44,590 bases of DNA. It comes from Chloroflexota bacterium. GTDB taxonomy: Bacteria > Chloroflexota > Anaerolineae > Aggregatilineales > Phototrophicaceae. Shown here piece by piece: positions 38,285 to 44,590 of the stretch. Position 1 is the first letter of the stretch, and each line of letters begins with the position of its first letter. Made by a program: the position numbers and the translations under genes. The stretch spans positions 1 to 44,590 of the forward strand of contig VXNO01000151.1 of NCBI GenBank assembly GCA_009840575.1, in the 5' to 3' direction. The notes under the pieces were generated by a model, which worked only from the letters and a program-made list of their open reading frames with translations, did not search any database and was not told the DNA's origin.

Positions 38285-39571
38285 CTACATATCGAAGAGA
38301 TCCGCGATATCCAGCTCCAGCAGCTCAAGCGCGACCGCCGCATCTTCTTCGCCGGTCAAGATTGAGTGGATGGCATTGAAGTAGAGCGTCGATACGGCAT
38401 TGTAACGATCCTTCGAGAAGTTCGAGGGACGCGCCGTCGTAACCTCTGCCAGGTCGGGACGGATGAAAGGCATGGCTTCGGTGACTTCGGGGTCGCTGTA
38501 GAGTTCGGTAGCGCCCGGCGGGTTGGAGGTGAAGATAGCGAAGTCCTTCTGGCTCTCGACGCTGGTCAGGAAGATGGCAAAAGCCGCCGCCGCTTCCGGG
38601 TGTTCGCTGTACTTGGAAACGCCGATGTGCCAGCCGCCCAGGGTTGATGCGCCCATGCCGCTATCGCCAGCCGGCAGCGCCGCTACATCAAAGCCCGGAA
38701 TGTCTTCGCTGGCTTGGCTGCGCGAATAGGCGTAGGGCCAATTGCGCATGAAAGCCGCATTGCCCGCATGCCAGACAGCGCGCGAATCTTCTTCCTGGTA
38801 GCCGACAACGCCCGGCGGGCTGATCGTGCCGACCCAGCCAGCCGCCTGCTCATAGATCTCCACGGCGGCATCGCTGAGCGCGCTGATGGTGCCATCGCTC
38901 TGCAAGAAGTTCTCGCCCGTGGCGGATACATGCCATTCCAGCGCATCGCAGGTCAAGCCTTCGTAGGCGTTGCCTTGCCAGACATAGCCCCAGAACTCAT
39001 CATTGCCTTCGGCGCGCTCGCCCGCCTGGATTGCCGCAGCCATTTCTTCCAACTCGTCCCAGGTGGCTGGCGGTCCATCGTAGCCGTACTTCTCAATCAA
39101 GTCGGTGCGGTAGTAGAGCATGCCAAAGCCAATGCGCAAAGGCAGCGCGACCAGGCGGCCGTCGATGGTGTTGTTGTCGATCAACGCGGGCATCTGCGCA
39201 TCAATATGCGATTGCGGCGCGATGCCGTTCAGGTCGATCAGATGCTCAGCCAATTGCCCGGGCCAGATAACATCGACGCGGATGACATCCAGGTCGCTGC
39301 TTTCCGCTTCGAAGGCAGTCAAGTAGAAGGCGATCAAGTCCGTTACATTGGCAGCGCCATCGTTGCGCTCAACCGTGATATTCGGGCAGACTTCATTGAA
39401 GTGGCTGATGATGCGGTCTTCGGCCTCGGGGTAGTTGCCGACTGGGTCGCCAAAGAACTTGATGGTTACTTCTTCGTCAGTGCCGCAATCAAATTCATGG
39501 CCATCCGCCAGCGCCACGCCAGCCGGAATCGCCATTGCCACCACGAGCAGCAGGAGCAAAAACTTACGCAT
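38285..39571 (-). CDS. Extracellular sugar-binding protein, family 1
   Basis: This 428-residue solute-binding protein has a signal peptide (MRKFLLLLLVVAMAIPAGVALA) without an obvious lipobox. The mature part shows the family-1 layout: VTIKFFGDPVGNYPE, VIRVDVIWPGQLAEHLIDL, PPATWDELEEMAAAIQ, and AAAFAIFLTSVESQKDFA. It would capture a sugar or oligosaccharide outside the membrane for the two permeases that follow; the exact ligand cannot be told. ATG 39571 has AAAGGA 8 nt upstream. The leader is about 120 nt from a TATACT box and begins near a 27-bp inverted repeat that may be an operator. Confidence 0.92.
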   Translation of the reverse strand: MRKFLLLLLVVAMAIPAGVALADGHEFDCGTDEEVTIKFFGDPVGNYPEAEDRIISHFNEVCPNITVERNDGAANVTDLIAFYLTAFEAESSDLDVIRVDVIWPGQLAEHLIDLNGIAPQSHIDAQMPALIDNNTIDGRLVALPLRIGFGMLYYRTDLIEKYGYDGPPATWDELEEMAAAIQAGERAEGNDEFWGYVWQGNAYEGLTCDALEWHVSATGENFLQSDGTISALSDAAVEIYEQAAGWVGTISPPGVVGYQEEDSRAVWHAGNAAFMRNWPYAYSRSQASEDIPGFDVAALPAGDSGMGASTLGGWHIGVSKYSEHPEAAAAFAIFLTSVESQKDFAIFTSNPPGATELYSDPEVTEAMPFIRPDLAEVTTARPSNFSKDRYNAVSTLYFNAIHSILTGEEDAAVALELLELDIADLFDM

Positions 39572-39699
39572 GAGACTGTCCTTTCGCTTGGGAAGTCGGT
39601 GTGTAAAGTGAATAGATACGCAATGCGCTTTGTCGCATAGACCCTCCTGTGTTCTTCGCCAATTGCAGTGTTAATGAAAATATAACGCAACTATGCGCG

Positions 39700-39705
39700 A
39701 GTATA
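39700..39705 (-). promoter_or_regulatory. -10 box of the sugar ABC operon
   Basis: The minus strand reads GGTATACTCGCGC. The inverted repeat at 39720-39746 would cover its -35 region. Confidence 0.4.
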
Positions 39706-39719
39706 CCACAGCTTATTGG

Positions 39720-39746
39720 ATTCAGTAAATTTGATTTATACTGAAT
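39720..39746. promoter_or_regulatory. 27-bp inverted repeat, possible operator
   Basis: ATTCAGTA and TACTGAAT are perfect 8-bp arms around an 11-bp AT-rich spacer. Its position over the -35 of the sugar operon suggests a repressor or activator site; no regulator gene is nearby. Confidence 0.5.
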
Positions 39747-39764
39747 ATTATGTCATTCGCTAGA

Positions 39765-39810
39765 GGGCGAGTCCCCGCCTCGCCTCTACATCAATCCGCG
39801 GCGGCGAATC
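39765..39810 (+). repeat. Partial intergenic repeat
   Basis: GGGCGAGTCCCCGCCTCGCC then TCTACATCAAT and GGCGAATC match the interior of the element at 53-171. Confidence 0.5.
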
Positions 39811-39851
39811 TGTATATCACAGCTGCTTGCATTTACTTACCCGCGTTTGTA

Positions 39852-39859
39852 GCTACAAT
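39852..39859 (+). promoter_or_regulatory. -10 box of hisD
   Basis: GCTACAAT with the recurrent GC prefix, about 33 nt before the ATG. Confidence 0.45.
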
Positions 39860-39891
39860 AAGCCCCCGACTCAGTCACACGAGGCCGCGCA

Positions 39892-41244
39892 ATGAGCCAC
39901 CCTGCCTGGCGCATCTTTCACGATATTGACCTGGCGCGCGCAAGCCTGCTCAAACGTCGCTCCCTGCGCGATATCCAGCCGCCAGAATCGGTGCTGGCGC
40001 GGACGGCAGCGCTCTTTGGCGAGCCGCTCACCCCGGACGAAGCGGTGCGCCGCATCATCGCCAGCGTCCGACAAGGTGGCGACACCGCCCTGCTGCGCTG
40101 GAATCGAAGGCTCGACAACAGCGACAAGCCCCAGCTGCAAGTCGCGCCTGAGCAATTGGCTGCCGCGCTGGCATCCATCCCGGCCGACCTGCGCGAGTCT
40201 CTGCAAATCGCCGCCCGGCGCATCCGCGACTTTCATGAAAAACAGCCCCTGCAAAGCTGGATCGACAGCAGCGAGCAGGGCGCGCTGGGGCAGTTGATCC
40301 ACCCGCTCGATTCGGTCGGCGTTTATGTGCCCGGCGGCAGCGCTCCCCTGCCCTCCTCCCTGCTGATGACCGTCATCCCGGCCCAGGTGGCTGGCGTGGG
40401 GGAGATCGCCGTCTGCACACCACCCGGCAGCGGCGGCGACGATATCCATCCGGTAATCCTGGCGGCGGCGGCTGTGGCGGAGGTCGAGCGACTGTACCGA
40501 GTCGGCGGCGCGCAAGCCATTGCAGCGCTGGCTTATGGCACGCAGAGCATCCCGCGCGTAGCCAGCATCGTCGGCGCTGGCAACCTCTTTGTCACGCTAG
40601 CGAAGCAACAGGTCTATGGCGATGTCGGCATCGATGGCTTGCTCGGGCCCACCGAAACTGTCGTCATCGCCGATGACCATGCCGACCCGCGCCTGGCAGC
40701 GGCGGATTTGCTGGCGCAGGCTGAGCACGACCTGCTGGCTTCGGCGATTCTGTTGACGCCCAGCGAAGACCTGGCGCAGGCGGTCGGCGCAGAAATCGCC
40801 CGCCAACTGGAAGCGCTGGGACGCCGCGATATCATCCTGGGCGCGCTGGGGGGGAACAGCGGCTGCGTCGTCACAACTGACCTGGAGCAGGCTTTCCAGC
40901 TTGCCAATGACTATGCCGCCGAGCACCTCTGCCTGCTGGTGGAAGATGCCTGGTCCTGGCTGGGGCGGGTGCGCAATGCTGGCGGCGTCTTCTTAGGTGA
41001 ACATTCCTACGAAGTGTTGGGCGATTATGTGGCTGGACCCAGCCATGTCATGCCCACCGGTGGCAGCGCCCGTTTCGCCTCGCCGCTGAATGTCTTGAAC
41101 TTCGTCAAAATCACCAGTTTAATCGCGCTGGACAAAAACGCCGCCCGCCAGCTCAGCGCCCCGGCGCAAACGCTCGCCCGCGCCGAATCGCTGGATGCCC
41201 ACGCCGCCTCCGCCCAACTGCGCGCCAGGGGAGGATCCCCATGA
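39892..41244 (+). CDS. hisD: Histidinol dehydrogenase
   Basis: This 450-residue zinc enzyme oxidises histidinol to histidine in two NAD-dependent steps, the last of the pathway. Signature blocks are VGVYVPGGSAPLPSSLLM, RVGGAQAIAALAYGT, the family signature DGLLGPTETVVIADDHADP with DLLAQAEHD, NDYAAEHLCLL (catalytic Glu-His) and EVLGDYVAGPSHVMPTGG. Length and order are normal. The start at ATG 39892 follows GAGGCC, a modest ribosome binding site. Its TGA overlaps the hisC ATG (ATGA), so translation is coupled. Confidence 0.95.
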   Translation: MSHPAWRIFHDIDLARASLLKRRSLRDIQPPESVLARTAALFGEPLTPDEAVRRIIASVRQGGDTALLRWNRRLDNSDKPQLQVAPEQLAAALASIPADLRESLQIAARRIRDFHEKQPLQSWIDSSEQGALGQLIHPLDSVGVYVPGGSAPLPSSLLMTVIPAQVAGVGEIAVCTPPGSGGDDIHPVILAAAAVAEVERLYRVGGAQAIAALAYGTQSIPRVASIVGAGNLFVTLAKQQVYGDVGIDGLLGPTETVVIADDHADPRLAAADLLAQAEHDLLASAILLTPSEDLAQAVGAEIARQLEALGRRDIILGALGGNSGCVVTTDLEQAFQLANDYAAEHLCLLVEDAWSWLGRVRNAGGVFLGEHSYEVLGDYVAGPSHVMPTGGSARFASPLNVLNFVKITSLIALDKNAARQLSAPAQTLARAESLDAHAASAQLRARGGSP

Positions 41245-42332
41245 GCGAGCAGCCACGTATCCGCCGCGATATCGCCGCCATGAGCGCCTATACGCCGACC
41301 ACTTCGCTGGAAATCTTCGCCGAGCGACTCGGACGTAAAGCTGAAGAACTCATCAAGCTGGACGCCAATGAAAACCCCTTCGGGCCTTCGCCGCGCGTGC
41401 AGGAAGCGCTGGCAAATTTAGCGGGCGCGCATATTTATCCCGACCCCGAATGTGGGCGGCTGCGCTCGCTGCTGGCTGATTATTGTGGCGCGCCAGCCGA
41501 GCAAATTTTATGCGGAGCCGGCGCTGATGAGCTGATCGAGATTATCTTTCAGTTGTTTATCGAACCAGGCGACTGCATCATCAACTGCCCGCCCACCTTC
41601 GCCATGTACAGCTTCAATGCGCCGCTCTACCACGCCCGCGTCATTGATGTGCCGCGCCGGGCGGATTTTTCGCTGGATGTGGAGAAAATCGAAATCGCCG
41701 TGCGGCAGCACAAACCCAAGCTGGTCTTCTTGTGTTCGCCCAATAACCCCAGCGGCAACCTCATCCCGTCCGCGCAATTCGAGCGGCTCTTGGCGCTGCC
41801 GACTATGCTGGTTCTCGACGAAGCCTACATCGAATTCGCAGCCGCCGACAGCCTCGCCAGCCAGGTCGGCAAACACGATAACCTGATCGTCCTGCGCACT
41901 TTAAGCAAATGGGCGGGTTTGGCGGGTTTGCGGCTGGGGTATGGTATCTTCCCGCTCGCGCTGATGCCGCATTTGTGGAAGATCAAGCAGCCTTATAATG
42001 TCAATGTGGCGGCGGACACAGCCGGACAAGCCTCGCTGCAAGATATCGATTTGCTGCGCGCCCGCGTCGGCGAACTCGTGCAGGGGCGCAAACGGCTGGA
42101 ATCCGCGCTGGCGGAATTGCCCTTCTTGCAGCCCTACCCTTCGCAAGCCAATTTTGTGCTGTGTCACGTGCTTGGCATGCCCGCCGCCCAGTTGCGCGAT
42201 CAACTGGCGCAAGCTGGCATCATCGCGCGCTATTATGACAAGCCGCGCCTGCGTGACCACATCCGCATCAGCGCCGGCACCGCGCCACAAATCGACCGGC
42301 TGCTGGCAGCTCTGCCGCGAATCGCTGGCTGA
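41241..42332 (+). CDS. hisC: Histidinol-phosphate aminotransferase
   Basis: This 363-residue PLP enzyme converts imidazole-acetol phosphate to histidinol phosphate. Seen are KLDANENPFGPSP near residues 37-49, GAGADELIEII, CSPNNPSGNLI, VLDEAYIEF, and RTLSKWAGLAGLRLGYG with the Schiff-base lysine at about 220. The ATG overlaps the hisD stop by 4 bp, and AGGGGAGG lies about 7 nt upstream inside hisD. It is followed by a repeat-bearing gap before hisB. Confidence 0.95.
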   Translation: MSEQPRIRRDIAAMSAYTPTTSLEIFAERLGRKAEELIKLDANENPFGPSPRVQEALANLAGAHIYPDPECGRLRSLLADYCGAPAEQILCGAGADELIEIIFQLFIEPGDCIINCPPTFAMYSFNAPLYHARVIDVPRRADFSLDVEKIEIAVRQHKPKLVFLCSPNNPSGNLIPSAQFERLLALPTMLVLDEAYIEFAAADSLASQVGKHDNLIVLRTLSKWAGLAGLRLGYGIFPLALMPHLWKIKQPYNVNVAADTAGQASLQDIDLLRARVGELVQGRKRLESALAELPFLQPYPSQANFVLCHVLGMPAAQLRDQLAQAGIIARYYDKPRLRDHIRISAGTAPQIDRLLAALPRIAG

Positions 42333-42334
42333 AA

Positions 42335-42410
42335 CGCCCCCGCCCCTACATTCATTCCTGGATTTTCGCATTACTTTCTTGACTCTACTTCTGTGCGCTC
42401 TGTGGTGAAT
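42335..42410 (+). repeat. Partial intergenic repeat between hisC and hisB
   Basis: CGCCCCCGCCCCTACATTCA near the start and CTTCTGTGCGCTCTGTGGTG at the end match the CTCTGTG family. It separates hisB from hisC and adjoins the hisB -10 box. Confidence 0.5.
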
Positions 42411-42413
42411 TAA

Positions 42414-42421
42414 GCTATACT
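42414..42421 (+). promoter_or_regulatory. -10 box of hisB
   Basis: GCTATACT lies about 25 nt before the ATG at 42446, so hisB and hisN may have their own promoter. Confidence 0.45.
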
Positions 42422-42445
42422 CGCGCGCAAACAAGGATGCGACAA

Positions 42446-43042
42446 ATGACCCAGCGAAGCGCCGAGGTTCAGCGCGAGACCAAAGAAACCAGCATCAGCT
42501 TGCGGCTGGCGCTGGACGGTGGCGGGGCAGCCGAGATTAACACCGGCATCGGCTTCTATGACCACATGCTGGGGCATATCGCGCTGCACGGCATGTTCGA
42601 CCTGCAAGTGGCGGCGCAAGGCGACCTGCACATCGACGCCCATCACACCATCGAAGATGTCGCTATCTGTTTGGGGCGGGCGATCGACACCGCCCTGGGC
42701 GGACGCAGCGGCATCCAGCGCATGGGCAGCGCCTATGTGCCAATGGACGAGGCATTGGCGCGCGTGGTCATTGACCTCAGTGGACGCCCCTATGCCGTCA
42801 TCCAAGCCGACTTTTCCACGCCAACCATGGGGCAGATGCCCACCGACCTGGTCATTCACGCGCTGGAGACCATCGCGGCGCATGCCAAAATGAACCTGCA
42901 CGCGGCTGTTCTGTATGGACGCAACGACCACCACAAAGCCGAAGCGCTCTTCAAAGCCTTCGGGCGCGCCCTCGCCCAGGCAGTCGCTATCGACAGCCAA
43001 CGCAGCGGCATCCCCAGCAGCAAAGGCACGCTCACGGAATAG
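42446..43042 (+). CDS. hisB: Imidazoleglycerol-phosphate dehydratase
   Basis: This 198-residue monofunctional enzyme dehydrates imidazole glycerol phosphate. It has the paired His-rich metal motifs HHTIEDVAI and [17 protein letters not shown], plus [16 protein letters not shown] near residues 33-48. It lacks the phosphatase domain of E. coli HisB; that step is provided by the next gene. ATG 42446 has AAGG 9 nt upstream; ATG 42437 overlaps that site. hisN starts 87 bp downstream after a palindromic repeat. Confidence 0.95.
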   Translation: MTQRSAEVQRETKETSISLRLALDGGGAAEINTGIGFYDHMLGHIALHGMFDLQVAAQGDLHIDAHHTIEDVAICLGRAIDTALGGRSGIQRMGSAYVPMDEALARVVIDLSGRPYAVIQADFSTPTMGQMPTDLVIHALETIAAHAKMNLHAAVLYGRNDHHKAEALFKAFGRALAQAVAIDSQRSGIPSSKGTLTE

Positions 43043-43088
43043 ACAGCCATGCGCCCCATAGTTCATCGGACAGCTTCATGAGTCTTTG

Positions 43089-43125
43089 CTTCCCCCTGAC
43101 TCGTCGGGGGGCTGAGGGGGGTTTA
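43089..43125 (+). repeat. Palindromic repeat supplying the hisN ribosome binding site
   Basis: CCCCCTGAC, TC loop, GTCGGGGGG, then CTGAGGGGGGTTTAGG, matching 7521-7560 and 31563-31603. The GAGGGGGG tail lies 8 nt before the hisN ATG. Confidence 0.65.
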
Positions 43126-43129
43126 GGAA

Positions 43130-43885
43130 ATGCAGGAATTCATCGACTTCGCCACCGAGATGGCGCGCGCCAGTGGCGAGATTATCATGCGCTACTTCCG
43201 CAGCGACATACAAGTCGAAAGCAAAGCCGACCGTTCGCCCGTGACCATCGCTGACCAACGCGCCGAAGAACTCATGCGCGAGATGATCATGCAGGCATAC
43301 CCCGCGCATGGCATCCTCGGCGAAGAATTCGGAATACACCAGCCAGACGCCGAATACCAATGGGTGCTCGACCCGATTGACGGCACGAAGTCCTTCGTCA
43401 GCGGTACCTTCCTCTTTGGTACGCTCATCGGCTTAATGCGCGCTAGCAAGCCGCTTATCGGCGTGATTCATCACCCCGCCACTTCGCACTTGCTGGTTGG
43501 CGATGGCGCAGAGGCGCGCTTAAATGGCGAGCTTGTGAATGTACGCGGGACGACCGAACTGGGCGAGGCGGTGCTCTGCTATACCGACTACATCGATGTC
43601 GTCAAACACAAAAATGGCATCGCCTTCCAGCAGTTGCTAGGCAAAACGCGCTTCAACCGCAGTTGGGGCGATTGCCATGGTTACTTCCTGCTGGCGACTG
43701 GCTATGTGGATATCATGGTCGACCCCGTCATGAGCCTGTGGGACATCGTCGCGCTGGTGCCAATCATCCAAGGCGCGGGCGGCATAATCACCGATTGGCA
43801 GGGTGGCCCGCCGCTCAGTGGCGACGGCATCATCGCCAGCACGGGCGCATTGCATGAGCAGGTCTTGAGCGCGCTGAACGGCTGA
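43130..43885 (+). CDS. hisN: Histidinol-phosphatase, inositol-monophosphatase family
   Basis: This 251-residue magnesium-dependent phosphatase most likely makes histidinol from histidinol phosphate. The metal-site motifs are GILGEEFG (Glu), WVLDPIDGTKSFVSG (Asp-x-x-Asp) and MSLWDIVALVPIIQGAGG (Trp-Asp). WGDCHGYFLLATG is typical of HisN members rather than of plain inositol phosphatases. Its position after hisD-hisC-hisB supports the role and fills the gap left by the monofunctional HisB. The start follows the palindromic repeat directly. It is convergent with the methylase-HNH gene, 24 bp away. Confidence 0.9.
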   Translation: MQEFIDFATEMARASGEIIMRYFRSDIQVESKADRSPVTIADQRAEELMREMIMQAYPAHGILGEEFGIHQPDAEYQWVLDPIDGTKSFVSGTFLFGTLIGLMRASKPLIGVIHHPATSHLLVGDGAEARLNGELVNVRGTTELGEAVLCYTDYIDVVKHKNGIAFQQLLGKTRFNRSWGDCHGYFLLATGYVDIMVDPVMSLWDIVALVPIIQGAGGIITDWQGGPPLSGDGIIASTGALHEQVLSALNG

Positions 43886-43909
43886 GGGGCGGCGCTAGAC
43901 CAGGCTGCC

Positions 43910-44590
43910 CTAACCAGCAATCAAGGCGCGGCACTCTTCGCTGTCAAAGTTGTCGCGCACCCAGTCCGCCCGTTCGCGCGCCGCTTCCTGCGCCAGCTTC
44001 GCCAGGCTCTCGTCTTTCATCCAGCCGACCGCTTTCTTGCGATTTTCCTTCAGCAAGCCGGGCATCGTCAGCGTATCGCCTTTGCGTCGGTTGCAGGGAC
44101 CGCAGAGCAAAATGCGATTCATAATATGGTTTTCGCCGCGACCCGACTTCGGCGTGATGTGGTCAAGCTGCATAAATTCTCGTTCGAGGACGCGCCCGCA
44201 GCCAGCGCAGATGACGCCGCCGCTGGAAGCTTGCGCCGCCGACAGGATGTTCATCATGCCGCGATGGGTGATGCGCTGCCAGGGTTCTTGCGCGCGCTGG
44301 ATCTTCAGGTTCAGCTTTTTCGCGGCGACTTCGTTGTCGTCCGTGCGGACAGGCGGCTCGGTCAAAATAAAGACCTCATGCGGAAACATCATTTTTGAAC
44401 TTGCGTCTTTTTCCAAGAGCCATTCATCTCGCAAGCGCTCTTGAACGGCTTTCTTGGCACCGTCCCAAATATCCATACCCACCCAGCGGCGCTTGAGCTG
44501 CTCGGCGGCGACGGGAGTGGTTGCGCAGCCACAAAAGGGATCCAGCACAAGGTCGCCTTCGTTGCTGCTGGCTTCGATGACGCGGCGGTA
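43910..44590 (-). CDS. DNA methylase C-terminus fused to an HNH endonuclease (partial, cut by window edge)
   Basis: The frame stays open to the last base of the window, so the N-terminal part is missing. The first residues in view, ASSNEGDLVLDPFCGCATT then EQLKRRWVGMDIW, are the SAM-binding end of a beta-class (N4-cytosine/N6-adenine) DNA methylase. The usual FCGSGTT is FCGCATT here. After about 80 helical residues comes an HNH nuclease with two zinc-knuckle pairs: CAGCG, then MQLDHITPKSGRG (catalytic His), and NRILLCGPCNRRKGD. A basic helical tail ends the protein. An internal GTG at 44548 is not a believable start because homology continues upstream of it. A single-chain methylase-nuclease is inferred. 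Confidence 0.88.
   Translation of the reverse strand, partial: YRRVIEASSNEGDLVLDPFCGCATTPVAAEQLKRRWVGMDIWDGAKKAVQERLRDEWLLEKDASSKMMFPHEVFILTEPPVRTDDNEVAAKKLNLKIQRAQEPWQRITHRGMMNILSAAQASSGGVICAGCGRVLEREFMQLDHITPKSGRGENHIMNRILLCGPCNRRKGDTLTMPGLLKENRKKAVGWMKDESLAKLAQEAARERADWVRDNFDSEECRALIAG

Larger units (their letters stand above)
39572..39891. other. Divergent regulatory region, sugar operon and his genes
   Basis: This 320-bp region has no gene that I can support. It holds the sugar-operon leader and -10 box, a 27-bp inverted repeat, a partial repeat element (39765-39810), and the hisD promoter box. Confidence 0.7.

Noticed and set aside
38714..39640. 308-codon plus-strand reading frame
   Set aside because: It lies antisense to the well-supported sugar-binding protein gene and has no motif.
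1..44590. CRISPR array, rRNA or tRNA genes
   Set aside because: No regularly spaced repeats and no rRNA or cloverleaf signature were found by eye; a tRNA scan would settle the last point.

Overview
This 44.6 kb, GC-rich (by eye high-50s %) bacterial segment carries about 35 protein genes, no rRNA or CRISPR array, and no tRNA that I could see. A member of the Chloroflexota (Anaerolineae-like) is my best guess. The reasons are the gene mix (RNase J, a short primary sigma factor, paired M16 peptidases, Uma2 nuclease, Pro/Thr-tailed membrane proteins, family-1 sugar transport) and abundant short G/C-run intergenic palindromes. This is inference, not proof.

Layout. 0.2-2.6 kb (minus): RNase J and a LolD/MacB-type ATPase. 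3.0-4.2 kb: isocitrate dehydrogenase. 4.2-5.6 kb (minus): an intact SAM-methyltransferase-like gene next to its decayed tandem copy. 5.6-7.3 kb (minus): modA-modB for molybdate, with no modC in view. 7.7-14.7 kb (plus): two membrane proteins of unknown role, a primary-type sigma factor, a PLP aminotransferase, an MFS exporter, and TrmB with an unexplained C-terminal domain. 14.7-17.7 kb (minus): a single-chain type IIG restriction-modification enzyme. 17.8-21.7 kb (plus): an active/inactive M16B peptidase pair and FabF. 21.7-25.5 kb (minus): the selenium region. 25.5-28.8 kb (minus): a terpenoid-toroid protein, a glycosyltransferase and galactokinase. 29.7-32.4 kb: a single-chain molybdenum hydroxylase. 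32.5-35.7 kb: Uma2, YceI, UPF0173 and a nucleotidyltransferase. 35.7-39.6 kb (minus): a sugar ABC importer. 39.9-43.9 kb (plus): hisD-hisC-hisB-hisN. The right edge cuts a methylase-HNH fusion.

Most interesting. Two genes that look broken by an in-frame TGA are best read as selenoproteins. One is a UGSC-family protein (Sec92-Gly-Ser-Cys). The other is an AhpD-like protein whose CxxC is Cys-Glu-Tyr-Sec. In both, a hairpin starts just after the TGA as expected for a bacterial SECIS: 11 nt downstream with a perfect 8-bp stem and GUG loop in the first, 21 nt downstream in the second. Other genes here end normally in TGA, so this is not general code reassignment. The UGSC gene lies downstream of an unusual thioredoxin-fused protein. 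The same window has molybdate transport genes and a molybdenum hydroxylase resembling the proteins annotated as selenium-dependent xanthine dehydrogenase, so a selenium/molybdenum theme is plausible. No sel genes are visible here.

Other points: two families of short palindromic repeats fill the intergenic spaces, and one copy sits in frame inside the molybdenum hydroxylase. A recurring extended -10 box (GCTAYAMT) precedes many genes without a clear -35. The molybdenum hydroxylase leader can pair with its own ribosome binding site.
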